Assembly (NCBI GenBank): GCA_024663395.1
Contig: JANFAH010000045.1
Coordinates: forward strand, 124,001 to 188,000
Direction of reading: 5' to 3'
Length of the DNA stretch: 64,000 bases
DNA from: Pisolithus tinctorius
Taxonomy: Eukaryota > Basidiomycota > Agaricomycetes > Boletales > Pisolithaceae
Shown: piece after piece, positions 21,097-33,448 of the stretch
How the letters are laid out: every line of letters begins with the position of its first letter
How positions within the stretch are numbered: position 1 is the stretch's first letter
Translations under genes and position numbers: made by a program
Notes under the pieces: model-generated
Told to the model about the DNA's origin: nothing
Database searches by the model: none
Seen by the model: only the letters and a program-made list of their open reading frames with translations

Positions 21097-24000
21097 TTGA
21101 CACCAGATGTTCCAAAAATTAAGGACAGTTCCAATTCTGTTGCACCTGTACTTGTATTGTCCACACCAGAACATACTATGCAGATTCCAATCTCCCTCTA
21201 CACATCAGAAAGAACCTTGAAAGTTGTCAACACCACTGCTCTAGTTGACTCTGGAGTAGAAATATCCAAATTCCCACTCAGTGCCTTGCTGAACCCATCC
21301 TTGCTAAAAATGCCAATGGAACCCAAACCTCCAAGGGAGAATCCTGTTTTCCACCACTCTCTACTTCAAGATAAAGGGACTTGTCCATCAGTCCTTCTTC
21401 CATGTTATCAACTGTGGAATGGAAAATGTTATTCTAGGTCTCCCTTGGTTGCAAGAGAACAACCCTGTCATTAACTGGAGGATGGGTACACTGTCCATTG
21501 ATGAAAAGACCAACAGGTCTAAAGAACTGAAGCACAATATCTCTTCTGTTGCTGTTGAAGAACCCACTGTGAACCTTGTGTCCCCTGTAGAAAAGAGAGG
21601 GATAAACAAGTTTATGGACTATGAAGAACCAGAAGACAAAACCATCCATGCACATTTCATGATGTCGGTTGGAAAACTTGTTGAAGAAGCAAAGAAAATC
21701 AACCCCAATAATAATCTTCTTTGAAAGATCACCATGGCCACTGAATTGGCCCAGGAAGAACACAAAAAGAAACCGAAGGCTGTCCTCCCTGAAGACTACA
21801 AAGACTTTGCTTCAGTTTTTGAAAAACCTTCCGATGGAATTCTACCTCCATCACGACTGTATGACCATGCTATTAACCTTGTTGAGGACTTCACCCCCAA
21901 GGTGGCTAAAGCATACCCACTCTCTCCCTCTGAATGAGAGTCTGCAGAGAAATTCATCAAAGAAAACCTTCAAGAAGGAAAGATTTGCCCCTTGAAATCT
22001 CCACAAGCAGCACCCTTCTTCTTCATAGGAAAGAAAGATGGCTCTCTCTGCCTGTGTCAAGACTACCAATATCTGAACAAGAATATGGTGAAGGATGCAT
22101 ACCCCCTTCCCCTCAACTCAGATCTCATTGATAAACTCAAAGGAGCATCTATCTTCATGAAGATAGATGTAAGATCAGGCTACAACAATGTCTGTATCAA
22201 AGAAGGAGACCAGTGGAAAGCCATGTTTATCACACACAAAGGCCTTTTTGAACCAACAGTTATGTTTTTCAGGTTATGCAATTCTCCCACCACCTTCCAA
22301 CAATTCATGAACGACTCTTTCCAAGACATGATCACAGAAGGATGGTTGGTCATCTATATGGATGACCTTCTCATATTTTCCACCGACCCCAAGAAGCATA
22401 AACAAAGAACCTGTCATGTTCTTGAACAAATGAGGGAGCTCTCACTCCCTCTAAAACTAGAAAAATGCCATTTCGATCTAACCAAAGTCGAATACCTCGG
22501 AATGATCATAAAAGAAAATACTGTCACCATGGATCCTGTCAAGGTCCAAGGCATTGCAGAATGGCCTGTCCTGAAGAAAGTTAAGGATGTATGATCCTTC
22601 TTAGGATTTGCAAACTTCTACTGAAGATTTGTCCCTTACTATTCAGACATTGCTTGACCCCCCATTGACCTTACCAAGAAAACCATCCCTTGGGAATGGT
22701 CAAAGAAATGCCAGACCACCTTCGAACTCCTGAAAAAGGATTTTCATGGCACAACTGACTCTTTGAATGCCTGACACCTCTTTGCCATTTGCAATCACCA
22801 CAGATGCATCCAAGTATGCAACAGGAGGCATCCTCCTCCAGAAAGACTCAAATGGCCAGTGGCAACCCTGTGCCTTTATTTCTCAGTTGTTTAACCCTGC
22901 AGAATGAAACTACAACATATATGACAGAGAACTGTTAGGGGTTATTTGAGGGTTAAAGTCTTGGAGGCATTGCCTCCATGGATCTCTGTTCCCAGTCAAG
23001 GTCTTCACTGACCATAAGAATGTGACCTATTTTAAAGCACCACAAAATTTGAATCATTGACAAGCCTGTTGGCTTCTTGACCTCACAGACTTTGATCTGC
23101 AACTTGAACATGTCCCAGGAAAAGACCTGGCTGCACCAGACACTCTCTCTTGCTGACCCAACCATATTCCAGATGACAATGAAGATAACAAAGGAGTCAC
23201 CCTCCTTCCTCAAACCATGTTCATTAACCTCATTGATATGAACCTCACCCAGAAAGTCGCATCATCCTCCATGAAGGATCCAGTAGTCCAGACAGCTCTT
23301 CAAGCTATAGAAAATGTCAATATGCCTCTCCCATTCAAGTCACACCTTTCTGACTGGAAGTTTGACAATGGAATATTACTTTACAAAGACCAGGTCTACA
23401 TCCCCAATGATTCCACCCTCTGACGAACCATCATCTCCAATCACCATGATCACCCCTCAGCTGGACACCCCGGTGTTCTAAAAACCCAGCAACTCATTTC
23501 CTCCAAGTTTTGGTGGCCTGGACTTGTGTCCTTTGTCCGAAAATACATTGAAGGCTGTGCTGTTTGCCAACAGAACAAGGTTAACACTCACCTGACCACA
23601 CCACCCTTATGCCTATCCCCTCCACCTTGACCTGACCCTTCCAACAAATCTCTTGTGATCTAATCACCGACTTACCCCTTTCAAGGGGTTATGATTCCCT
23701 TTTGGTTGTGGTAGACCATGGGCTTACAAAGGGGGTAATTTTAACACCAATGAAGAAAACCATTTCTGCTGCTGATATCACAGCATTATTTTTCAAGAAA
23801 GTCTACTCCTGCTTTGGGTTGTATGACAAAATAATATCTGACTGAGGCCCTCAGCTCACCTCAGCATTTGCAAAAGAACTTGCTTCCCTCTTGGGATACT
23901 CCCTCACCTTGTCTACAGCATATCACCCCCAGTCTGATGGGGAGACCGAATGTGTAAACCAAGAGGTGGAGACCTATCTCCGCATCTTCTGTCAGAATGA

Positions 24001-25305
24001 CCCCACTTTGTGGGTGGACAATCTTCCTATGGCAGAATTCACACATAATCATCAACCCCATTCCATCACCCATCAATCTCCATTCTACCTTATGTATGGG
24101 TATGAACTGAAACTGCTTCTGTCCCTGATTGCAGACACCCACCTTCCTGCCACCAAGTCCAGACTCAAGGAACTCTGCAAAGCTAGAGAAGAAGCCCTCA
24201 CAGCACATGATCTAGCCTGAAAAACTATGAAAGACCACTCATCATGACCCTTCACCCCCTTCCAGAAAGGTGATAAGGTTTGGCTAGAAGCACGGAACTT
24301 AAAGTGTTCCTACAAAAATGATGTCCTATCTCCAATCATGTACTGCCTCACAATTCCCACACAATGGAAAATCCATAACGTCTTCCATGCTTCCCTCCTA
24401 TCACCCTATCGCAAAAATGATGTTCACAGACCAAATTTCCTGGCTCCACCACCTGATCTTGTCAACAAGGAAGAATATGAAGTTGAGGTGATAGTCAGCC
24501 ATAAAAGGACTGGCCGATGACATGCCTTCTTAATCAAATGGAAGGGCTACCCTTCTTCCGAAAACTCATGGCAAAAAGAAACACACCTGGAACATGTGGA
24601 TGAAACACTCTCCACATATAAGAAATGCTTCCCAAAAGACTTTCCCCCTCAGAAAACATCCACTTGACATTCTACTCGCACCATCTGAGCAGTCACTCTA
24701 GAAATTCCCCCTCATTGCTACACCTACCCCTGTGAACAGTCTTGTTGTCACACCCGATTCACTCATCGACAGCAACAACCTGCTAGTGATCAGATGATCA
24801 CCTCTTACTGACTTTTCATCACTGACCCTGCCATCATTGGCACCATCTATCATGAAGTCAACAAAAACTCCCCCCTTGACTTAGTGTATCATGCCACCAT
24901 CCAAGCCCTTTGGCTTGAGGAACTGTCCCATTATGTTAACCGACAGAACCCCCTCCTGTCTCCTGCACATACCATTCTGAACAAGATCACTGCTCAGCAG
25001 GTTCCCCTGCTGCTTAGACTCTTTGACATGCTTGGAGGTGCTGACCTCATTTACAATGTCTGTCAATACCCCACGTTGATTGCACCACCCCCTCCCAGGT
25101 CTCAAAGACCCTCAACTGCAACTTCTCCTCTGGTTTCCTCCATGTTGTCCTCCCACTCCTCTCACTCTCTCTGAAGAGCTGACAGACCCTGTGCCTGTTG
25201 TTTGTCAGGCCCCAACCCTCAACCTTGTGAGTCCCATGACTCCCCATCCGAAGTAGACCCTGAGATTGCCTTTGGCATCTCCAGAGCCAAACTCGACTAT
25301 ACCTT
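21097..25305 (+). pseudogene. Element E pol (protease, RT, RNase H, integrase, chromodomain), riddled with TGA
   Basis: The protease is seen at TALVDSGVEISKF (about 21236-21274). A frameshift near 21330-21420 follows. The RT runs from about 21740, with [12 protein letters not shown] and an intact YMDDLLIF (about 22354-22378). RNase H has TTDASKYATGGIL, and the integrase has a zinc module (GCAVCQQNK). SD-stop-GPQL (23843-23845) stands where SDRGPQ is expected, followed by HPQSDGETECVN. The chromodomain is HAFLIKWKGYPSSENSW (about 24520-24573). A tail of about 200 residues follows (LWLEELSHYVNRQNPLLSPA). More than ten in-frame TGA codons sit at expected CGA arginines (for example 21722, 21935, 22592, 22622, 22655, 23057, 23153, 23421, 23843). 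Confidence 0.85.
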
Positions 25306-25324
25306 ATGATGTTAGATTTGCACA

Positions 25325-25472
25325 AAAATTAACATTAGTCCAAACACAAATTGAATTAACCCAAACATGAGTTGAATTAACCTGAACACAAGCTGAATTA
25401 ACCCAAACACAATTTGAATTAACCTGAACACAAGCTGAATTAACCCAAACACAAACTGAATTAACCTGAACA
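25325..25472. repeat. 21-bp minisatellite next to element E
   Basis: About seven units alternate cctgaacacaagctgaatta and cccaaacacaattgaatta types, with period 21. On the minus strand it reads as a seven-residue repeat (LIQLVFR/LIQFVFG), which is an artefact of the period. It ends before a 10-T run at about 25510. Confidence 0.85.
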
Positions 25473-25699
25473 CATCAAAAATTTTTCTCACATGTGGTTG
25501 TACAGTCCTTTTTTTTTTTACAGGAAACAATTTATTAGAAAGATCATAAATCCATGTTTTCTACTTTGTGGCTATAGAGGCAGCTATAAGGTAGTATGTG
25601 CTAAGAAGAAAGTTGAGTCATTGGGTATCATATATGCCAAGAGATGAACACAAGATTATGTGGTAAGCACAAATACTAACTAGATGCAAGGAGAGGGAG

Positions 25700-27240
25700 G
25701 GATGCTGGTAGGCTCAAAATTGGAAGGTACAATTACCTTTTTGTGGGTTTGTCAAAGAGGTATCAATCATAAATGAACTTGATGGGGCCAGTTGAGTATG
25801 GGTTTGGATAGGGGTTGAGGGAAGAGTCAATGGTGGTGCAGGTAGCAGGGGAAGTTTGTCACTGGGGGCTGTGACATCCATGGGGCCATCAGTGAGGTCA
25901 GTGGTGTCAGGTGTTGTACTGGTTGAGGGACCAGCATGTGAAGGACCAGCTTCTTCAGAGTCCAAATCATGAGCTGTCCATCAGGTTAGCAATATAAAAC
26001 TTAGATGGTGACTGGACCTACCATCAATGCAACATCTTTTGATACCATGACTTATTGGGCTCAGGATTGGGTCATCAGCATCATCACCACTGTCAGACTT
26101 AGTCCAAAGTTGAGACTCACTGTCCTCAGCACCCAAGTCAGTTTCTGCCTTGTGCTTTCCCTTCCCCTTTGGGTGCTGTTTCTTAACCCATTGGATGATG
26201 AGCTTGAATGGTATCTCATTATGAGTAACTGGGAATATAGGTTAGCTCACACACCACACCAAGTCTCAAGCATCTTACTGAAGATGATTTCTGACTCGTC
26301 CCTAGAAGGTTGTTTGCCAGCCTTCAGCTTTTGGAAGAGGACTTCCCCATCAGGAAACTCTACTCCTCCTGCCACAACAACCTCCTTGTGACTGTGAAGG
26401 CAGAGTAGATATGGGGGCAGGTACTTGTATTGCCTACCAACCATTCCACTCATATTATAACTCACATTGAACACCTAGAAAGCAGTAGTGGTGAGTCAGT
26501 AAGTATGTGCTATCAGTGTGACCTTACCTTCAGCTGGGTATCAAGAACTTCAAATAGGCAAGGGAATTCACCATGAAGCATGTTGTCAACTTGTGTCCAA
26601 CTCCACTCCCAATTGAATGTAAAGTATGAACAAAAGTTGGAATGAGCTAAACCTGCAGCTTCAAGCCTGCTCAGCTGAGCACTTGTGAGGACAGTTGGTT
26701 GTCATATCACTGGAAACAAGTTTGCCAGTGTAGGCTCACTCACATCCGAATCCTCATCAAGGCTGGGCTGCAAGAACTCAACATAAAAATGAAGGTAAAA
26801 TGAGGATGAAAATCTCACCATATCCACTCCATATGGCAGGAAAACAATACAAGCTATGAGAAAGTCCAGGGTTCTTGGATGACCACAAAGACCCTGACAC
26901 AGGTGAGTAATGTTAAAATAGCTACCATGGAGATGGTGGGTTGATAGGACTCACCTTTTCTGTTTCACCTTCCTTCCTAAAGGTCTGCCTGTAGCTTGTT
27001 GACCTTGACTTTCCTTTCAAACCCTTGTTTGCTTCAGCATGTGCTTGGTGGATGGAAGCCTTCACCAATGTAGAAGGCTGGGTCTTGGTTGGCAGGTAGG
27101 AATAGTTGGAGGTAGATGGTGGTGGTGAGAACATGGAATGAAGGACAGGATCAATGATAGAATTTGAGGCTGGTTTCTGTGAAGGTTGAGGAAAAGAGGA
27201 CTTGGACTCGTCATCAGAAGAGATGACTTTTCGCTTTCAC
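25700..27240 (-). pseudogene. Hypothetical basidiomycete protein relic
   Basis: Reading minus from 27240, a Ser/Lys-rich start (KAKVISSDDESKSSFPQ) precedes FSPPPSTSNYSYLPTKTQPS and KGLKGKSRSTSYRQTFRKEG. Then WEWSWTQVDNMLHGEFPCLF (about 26620) and VFNVSYNMSGMVGRQYKYLP (about 26470) follow. Next come QWVKKQHPKGKGKHKAETDL (about 26180), an acidic stretch and a Pro/Thr-rich end (25965-25714). In-frame stops (near 26240 and 26700) and good splice-like sites coexist, so this was a spliced gene now decayed. AATAAA on the minus strand (about 25533) may be its poly(A) signal. Function unknown. Confidence 0.5.
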
Positions 27241-27470
27241 AATCACTTGACCATGTTAAAAGATATCAGGAGGCAAAAGGAATGAAATAGGGAAAGGAGA
27301 GTGCAAAGGAATGACAGTAGTTGAAAACTTGGAAATATGGCCAGTGGAGGAGGAACAGGACAACAGCATACTATGAAAATTGACTTGGTGTAATAGACTG
27401 TTCCCACACTTTTGGACAGGGGGTACACAAAATTCACAAGTACATTGAAAGCACTGGCTGTAGCATCCTA

Positions 27471-29400
27471 CTACATGGTCTCATTAAACAAGGCCATGGT
27501 GTGGTTGAATACCTCTAAAGCCTGGCACCAGTGTACAGCTCGTCCATACCAGAGAGAATGTGGTAGTTCAATTGCAAGCTCCTTCCTTCCCTGACAACCT
27601 GACCAAATAATTTCAAGCTCTGGATATCCATCATGGTCCCATTCCTCTTCTCTAACACCCAACCCAGTAGGTATATGATGCAGTTGTTGAACTTGATCCA
27701 AAGCCCCAATGAAAGCTGTTAATGCAGCAGCTGTAAAAGGATTGGTGTGTGCAGGTACTGGTGCAGCCTCATGCAGGAATTAGGAAGATTGCTCTGCAGC
27801 AATCCTGGAGGGTAGGTCAGGGACTTCATTACCATCCTCTCCAATGTCCACCCAGTCTGCATCATCCTGGCCCTGGCTATGTTCCACACCATAGTGTGCA
27901 TAAACATTTGGGTGGATGGAAATCACATCATCCCTGTACATGCCATGTTCAAGCTGGCCTGTGAAGCACAGATCCTGTGTAATAAATAACATGGTTTGAT
28001 TACAGTGTAAATGCACCATAGACATTCCAGTAGTAAAACTTACATTTGGGCTTTGATCATGCCCTTCTCCTGCAATTGGATGGGCATTCCACTCCTCACA
28101 GAAGATGGTGCAATCAGCATTGATTTCATCCAAGAAAAGGTGATGCAAAAGCCAGAGATGATTGGGATCTGACCTATCAAGGTGGTGGAGCCTCTCAAGA
28201 CAGAGGAAGAAAGCTCTCCAGGATCACCCAAATCACTGACCCACTTCCACCCATGCCCTCTCAATGCGAGTGTTATGGGTAGAGCTATAGATGGGTTAAT
28301 GCATTGTGGCTGATAGATGTAAGAGTGACACACATTCCCCACATGAAACTGGCTCTGTTAGGACCTCAAGCCATGATCATGAACACAGATACATCTTTAT
28401 TCTCACCCCCTCTATCACCACAAACCCATGATGGCAAGCCATATTGCCTGACTGCTTGCAAAAAGGTATCCAAAACTGTATGTGCACTGTTGTTGGTACA
28501 AGCCTTAAGACCAACAATCTAAGCACAGTCAGTCCAGTGCTGGAGCTGCAAAGTCAATGGCCAAGGAAAACATACAGTTCAGGAATAGCCATCAATGATA
28601 CCATGGATTACAATACCCCAATGGATAAGTTTATGGTGTCCATCCATATGCCAGAGAGCATTAGGGCATGAGACTTGGTACTGGTGGCGATGGATAGTAG
28701 CCTGCTGTTGTAACACTCAGCCAAGAGGGTCAACATGTTGGAGAGAAGAGGCAATTCGGTGTCTTTGAATGCATAACCCATGTCAGCTGAGAGATCCAGC
28801 TAGATAGCGAAGCCCAGATTGTGGTTTAAGATGGCGAAAATAGTGGATCAAAAGATCCAGTTCACCATCAGTGATCAGGGTGTGCTGGTAATCAACCCTA
28901 TATTTCTTGAGATAATGGTGCAGTGTGTTACAGTGGATACCTATGAGCCTCACTAGCTTTGAGACTGTAATACGATGTCCAGGAGCCATGGCAGCATGCA
29001 GTAGCTCAACCTTTGGCTGTTTTCATGGTCATCCAGGTCCTTGATGGTGGGTGTTTTCAATTGGATCTATATGATTCACCTCCAATGCCTCACTGCAGAA
29101 GGTAACCAGCCAATAAAAGATGCAGATAAGTGTGCACTCACTGTCCCATTGCTTGTTGTAGAGCACCTCCAAGTTGCTGCAATAGCAAGCCAAAGCATGC
29201 AGTACACTCAGCCACCCAATGCAATGGCAGCTCACTTTGATTGGTAAGGGCTTCCAATGCATGGAGAATTGGGATAGCATCATGGTTGATTGCATCCCAA
29301 TGGTATTGGAGTCAAGTGGGGTCAGCCTTGCCCTGCAGTGCTTGATTTGCATGGTGGAATAGATCATGCAGGGTTTTATGGGCCTGTAAGACCTGGGCAG
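27471..29400 (-). pseudogene. rva_4-type integrase-core (DDE) transposase relic
   Basis: Minus strand. An HTH-like part lies at 28989-28783 (VSKLVRLIGIHCNTLHHYLK, ITDGELDLLIHYFRHLKPQS). Then come PNALWHMDGHHKLIHWGIVI (about 28665, first Asp), STNN-like TNNSAHTVLDTFLQAV, and CGDRGGENKD (about 28440, second Asp). Next are LHHLFLDEINADC...EEWNAHPIAGEGHDQSPN (28148-28040) and a C-terminal block ending PTGLGVREEEWDHDGYPELE...GRAVHWCQAL (27680-27500). These are the hallmarks of the basidiomycete integrase-core family listed as rva_4. Several TGA/TAG stops and frame changes break it. Family naming is from memory of motifs. Confidence 0.75.
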
Positions 29401-29769
29401 GCCAAGAAGCTGAGGTTTGATCTGGTAAAGCAGGAAAAACCATGATCACCAGCCTCCAACTGGATAGTCAAGTACTAGCTGGAATGAGGCCTGAGATCAG
29501 TTTCATTGTGCTTATGTAATGGACCTTGGTGTCAGGGTGTGATCACCTGGACTCCAGTTCTACCTCCTCTACACCAATCCTAGCATATGAATCAACATCC
29601 CATATTTTGGTTTTCTGATGGAAATGTTGTGTTTCAGGTATTGATCCCCCCCCCACTGTGCTGGTGGTGGAAGCACTGGTCATTAACAATATTTTAAGGC
29701 AGGTGATATGACCTTTTGCTTGCACAAAAGCATTCTCTTCATGCACTCACAGACCCTGGAAGGTATCTT

Positions 29770-30434
29770 AACCATGCCATCAGGTGTTGAGGGTGATGGA
29801 GAGGATAGCAACCATGCCATTTTCTTGGAAGGAATTAGCAGGGAAGAGTTCACACACTTCGTTGCCTGGGTATACCATGTGTGAGTTCGCTATGGAACCC
29901 TATCCACAGAAGATGTCCCTAACAAATATCAGTGGATCTGCTGCCCAACACCATACCATCCCCTCCCTTACTGCAATTCTCAAGATCTCTTGGATGTGGA
30001 TGATTGAGAATAGCATAGAATGGGCAATCTCCAACCTTGAGAAATTGGATTTGAGTCCTGCCCATAAGCTTGAGCTCACTCACAGGCATAGCATCCCTGA
30101 GTGGATACCCCATGCCACTCAGGCATTGGTCATCTCTCCACTTGCTGTGATTAGCAAGGATGATGTTTCCTGACTTGGTCTTAGGGTATACTCAATCATT
30201 GCCAAGGCTTGGGAGATGATCGAGTGTGAACAAAAGACCATTGCAGCTGTACCTCCTGGCCTTTCACTTGAACCTGACCCAAATTGCCCTGCCAGTCAAC
30301 ATCAACTGTGTAGGGAGGCTTGGATTTGCTTCTGGTGGCATAAAGTAGCTTGTCAACTCCTCCATCCCACCAGGCCCCTGCCCTTAGATGCTGTCATTGA
30401 CTACATTGCCAGTCAGCCACACCCTGATAATTAA
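29770..30434 (+). pseudogene. Relic of a basidiomycete protein family of unknown function
   Basis: Two frames separated by a TGA near 30170 read as one protein tail: WIPHATQALVISPLAVISKD, then RVYSIIAKAWEMIECEQKTI and CREAWICFWWHKVACQLLHP, ending TRPLPLDAVIDYIASQPHPD. This resembles the C-terminus of a widespread Agaricomycete hypothetical family (helical, with an H-P-T-x-P-L-P-L motif). The start is unclear. No function is proposed. Confidence 0.45.
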
Positions 30435-30596
30435 GAGTAGCCTGTAGGGAGAGATATGTGGGGGAAATCATTGAGGGTGGTGGTCTCCATGTTGTGGATG
30501 CAATAGTTGATGGAGCAACTGGAGCCATCCAACACTACCTTGCATCCCTATAATACCTTGTCACTTTACAACTTGGGGACATGCAGAGATTTATAC

Positions 30597-30728
30597 TGCC
30601 ATCACTGTAGTTAAATGGTACCAAAAAATGGAAAGAAGAAAGAAACATGCACAGGAATAGTAGTACACAAGAGCTAATGCAAGCAAAGCCACAAAGGTTG
30701 GTGCAATGTTTTGGGGCACTCAGTCAGG
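30597..30728 (-). mobile_element. SINE-like element, copy 1 (head truncated)
   Basis: The body matches copy 2: ccatcactgtagttaaat is identical, as is the aggaatagtagtac block, and it ends in tcaggattgaacttt, a decayed B box. The A-box half of the head is missing. Confidence 0.6.
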
Positions 30729-30740
30729 ATTGAACTTTGT

Positions 30741-30960
30741 ACCACCATCACTGTAGTTAAATCATCCTAAAAAAAACAGGAACATAAAGGGGTGTGTGTA
30801 GGAGTAGCAGTACAGCAGGGCCAATGCCAGCAGTGCAACCAGGGTCAGTGCAATTTTTTTTTGCACAGGGCAGGAATCGAACCTGGGGCTTCAGCTGGCA
30901 GTCCTGCGCAGATACACAACAGGGGCCAGGCACACTAAACCACTAGGCTACACAACAATG
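30741..30960 (-). mobile_element. tRNA-derived SINE-like element, copy 2
   Basis: On the minus strand an A box TAGCCTAGTGG (30950-30940) and a perfect B box GGTTCGATTCC (30883-30873) are followed by a short A-run (30862-30854) and a body of about 120 bp shared with the adjacent copy. The acceptor stem does not pair (TTGTGTA against CCCTGTG), and A and B lie 67 nt apart, so it is not a functional tRNA gene. Confidence 0.7.
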
Positions 30961-31007
30961 CATACCTCCCACACACTTCAACCTATGACTCTTCAACCAC
31001 CACCACT

Positions 31008-31140
31008 AATTATGTAATCAAAAAAGCGCAGTAGACATCCCTACATTTTACTAGTACAGCCACTATTTACCCAGACTCCTCTGATTATGTAACTAAAAAA
31101 GCGGATTAGGCCCACTACATTTTATGGGTACACCCACAAT
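31008..31140. repeat. Two diverged direct repeats of about 65 bp
   Basis: The blocks attatgtaatcaaaaaagcg...ctacattttactagtacagccac (31008-31070) and attatgtaactaaaaaagcg...ctacattttatgggtacaccca (31084-31140) are tandem copies. They lie upstream of the interrupted gene. Origin unknown. Confidence 0.65.
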
Positions 31141-32800
31141 AACAATGGTTACATAATACTTTCCCACAGCAAAAATTTTCACTCACTGCACCACCTCACC
31201 CACAGTGACTGATTGCCACATCACAAAGCCTGCTATGCCAAAGCAACAAGTATCACGAAAGCAACTCAAACTCACCCAGTGTATGTTTCCTGCCTGTATG
31301 TGTTTACAGTACCAGTTGACCATTTATGTATAGTTTTGGAACTGCTGGAGGGAAACTCTGAGTTCATTGCTGCATTCATGACAGAACCTTTGTCACCTGA
31401 GGCATGGAGGTACATTGAGGGTGCTGCCCTCAAGGCCCAGCTTCCCCATCCTCCCAAGAAGGTGAGTCTCCTACCTACTATCATCTGCTTACATGGTCTA
31501 ACATTGTCAGCTTGAGAATTTCTTGTGTATTGTCAGCCAGCATGCAGTGCATCTCGCTACTTCAGAGCTGTTGACTGCTGTGAACAACTACCACCATGGG
31601 AGAAAAGCTGCAGCTAATAGCAACAGGCTAGCAAAGCATGAACTGGTGAGTGTTCATATGTACAGGTGCATTACTTATGCCTAATTTTGTAGACCAATGC
31701 TCTAGGCTTGGGAAAGGACCCCCTTCCCTGTGCTGACCTTGCCACCCAGCTCAAACTCACAATCATTCTCCATGACCACATGCCTGACCCACACAAGTGT
31801 GGTGCCATTCTGGTTGACCATGGCAATGAGGACTTGGCTGGAGCTGGTGAGAAAGTCCTTATTGTCCCTGCTGATAACACTTGGTATGTGGTCAAAGAGC
31901 ATGCCAGTGTTGCCTTTGTAAACTCCACTGGTAAGTTAACATCTCATGTCCCAGTATTTATTTCATCTTGTAACAGGTGATATTGAACTCATTGTCATCC
32001 AAGGCTGTTGTATCCTGCACCCCGATCCCATTGACCATGTGAACACTGTGATTGAGGATGTTGTGCACAACCAAAGGGGTGTCTGGGTATAGTTGGTGTC
32101 CTCTGTTTTGACTCTATTACTAAATGTTGTTAGCCAACCCATGGAGGAAAACTGATTCAATATGGGTGGAATGCTGGTCCCCACCATGCTTGTGTCTTTA
32201 GGCTGGTCCATAATGTTTTGAACAAGAAACTTGATGGTGAGGAGCTGGCTGCTCAGGATAAGTCCATTTTGGGAATCATGTCTCTAACTTGGAACTTCTT
32301 GACTGCAGTACTGCCAAAGGAGGTCATTGATCCTGTCAGGGAAAAGATTGCCATGGCTGGCCTACCTCCTATGGCATCACCAGGCAATGTCAAAGGTGTG
32401 TGCCTGTATAACAGTAACCCATGAACACTAACATAAAGTGCATCAGAGCATGGTTATGAGCTTGAGCTTCCCAATGGAACCCTATCCTGGAATACTGCTG
32501 ACCATTGTCACACACCAAAGGTGTTGTGGACATGGTTACAGCTGACTCTGCCTAACTCATTGACGAGTTGCACATAATGCCCATGCATGCAGATGAAGAC
32601 TAAAGGCCCCATGTGTAGAAAGACTGCTGGACATAAGCAGTCATCCTTTGCACAAGAATGAGTCATCAGTGCTAAAGAGAAAAGAGGAAGCGAGTTAAGC
32701 GTGCATTAAAAGTTTTTAGTGCCTGTGTACAGCATTCCAGTTTTCGTCATATCTCCACCATTTCCAAAGATATCGACTCCATTCTCACACTCGCTTAAAA

Positions 32801-33247
32801 GTGCTCAGCCACGCAATTCTGCCTTCCAAGTTTGGAGAGGATCCTCACACCCTACACATTTCTACAGCACTCCATCCATCAGATGCTTATTTCACTAAGT
32901 CCATCAATCATGGCTGCCTCTTCATCGATCATCTTGCTTGTCTCATTTGCCAGAGACAGTGCTATGTATATCTGCCAGGCATTCCCACCAGCTTCCATCC
33001 TGAAGCCCCCTGGTTCATCCTGTCATTGTCAGCCCCATGTCATCCCATGCAGCTTGGTCAGCATGTTCTCCTTGTCAGTATGACTTCCAGAAGGATGTTC
33101 TTTGGTTGCCTCAGGTCTGTCACTTGGTTGGAAAGGTCTTATGTGGTTGTTTCAGTCTCCCCTCTTGATGAAGCATATGGATCGTTCCTCCCTGCTCCCT
33201 GCACTGTCTTTATTCCAATCTCATCCATCATTCTTCCCACATTTTGA
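32801..33247 (+). pseudogene. Element B ORF, copy 2 (truncated)
   Basis: 148 codons matching the other two copies (SKFGEDPHTL, IPTSFHPEAPWF, TSRRMFFGCLRSV, DEAYGSFLPAPC) up to a TGA at 33245-33247, where copies 1 and 3 read CGA. The segment SINHGCLFIDHLACLICQR is out of register with copy 3 because of compensating one-base indels. Confidence 0.5.
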
Positions 33248-33448
33248 CAGCTGCAGCATAGTCTACTGTTGCAGCAGAAGATGTCCCCCCTTCTCATCAA
33301 CTTGTGCCAGGAGCACATTCTATTGAGGTTCATTACTCCCAAGTACTTTCAGCTGAACACCTTCACTCTGTTCAGCATCCCCCTTCCAGTCATTGTCCAT
33401 TCATCTACTCTTGTGTAGCTTGTTGTCGACTTGCACTAGGAGCACCTG

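Larger units (their letters stand above)
19878..25310 (+). mobile_element. Gypsy element E relic (gag-pol with chromodomain), no LTRs seen
   Basis: Plus-strand remains of a full gag-pol. It abuts the D 5' LTR directly on the left, and a 21-bp minisatellite lies on its right. No LTR pair could be found, so both ends are probably lost or too diverged. Coding parts are described separately. It is strongly depleted in CpG. Confidence 0.8.

Noticed and set aside
25312..25530. Minus ORF with seven-residue LIQLVFR repeats
   Set aside because: Translation of the 21-bp minisatellite; no start context or flanking coding sequence.
30864..30960. tRNA gene on the minus strand (perfect B box)
   Set aside because: Acceptor stem does not pair, A and B boxes are 67 nt apart, and the downstream body is shared with a neighbouring repeat copy, so it is better explained as a SINE-like element.
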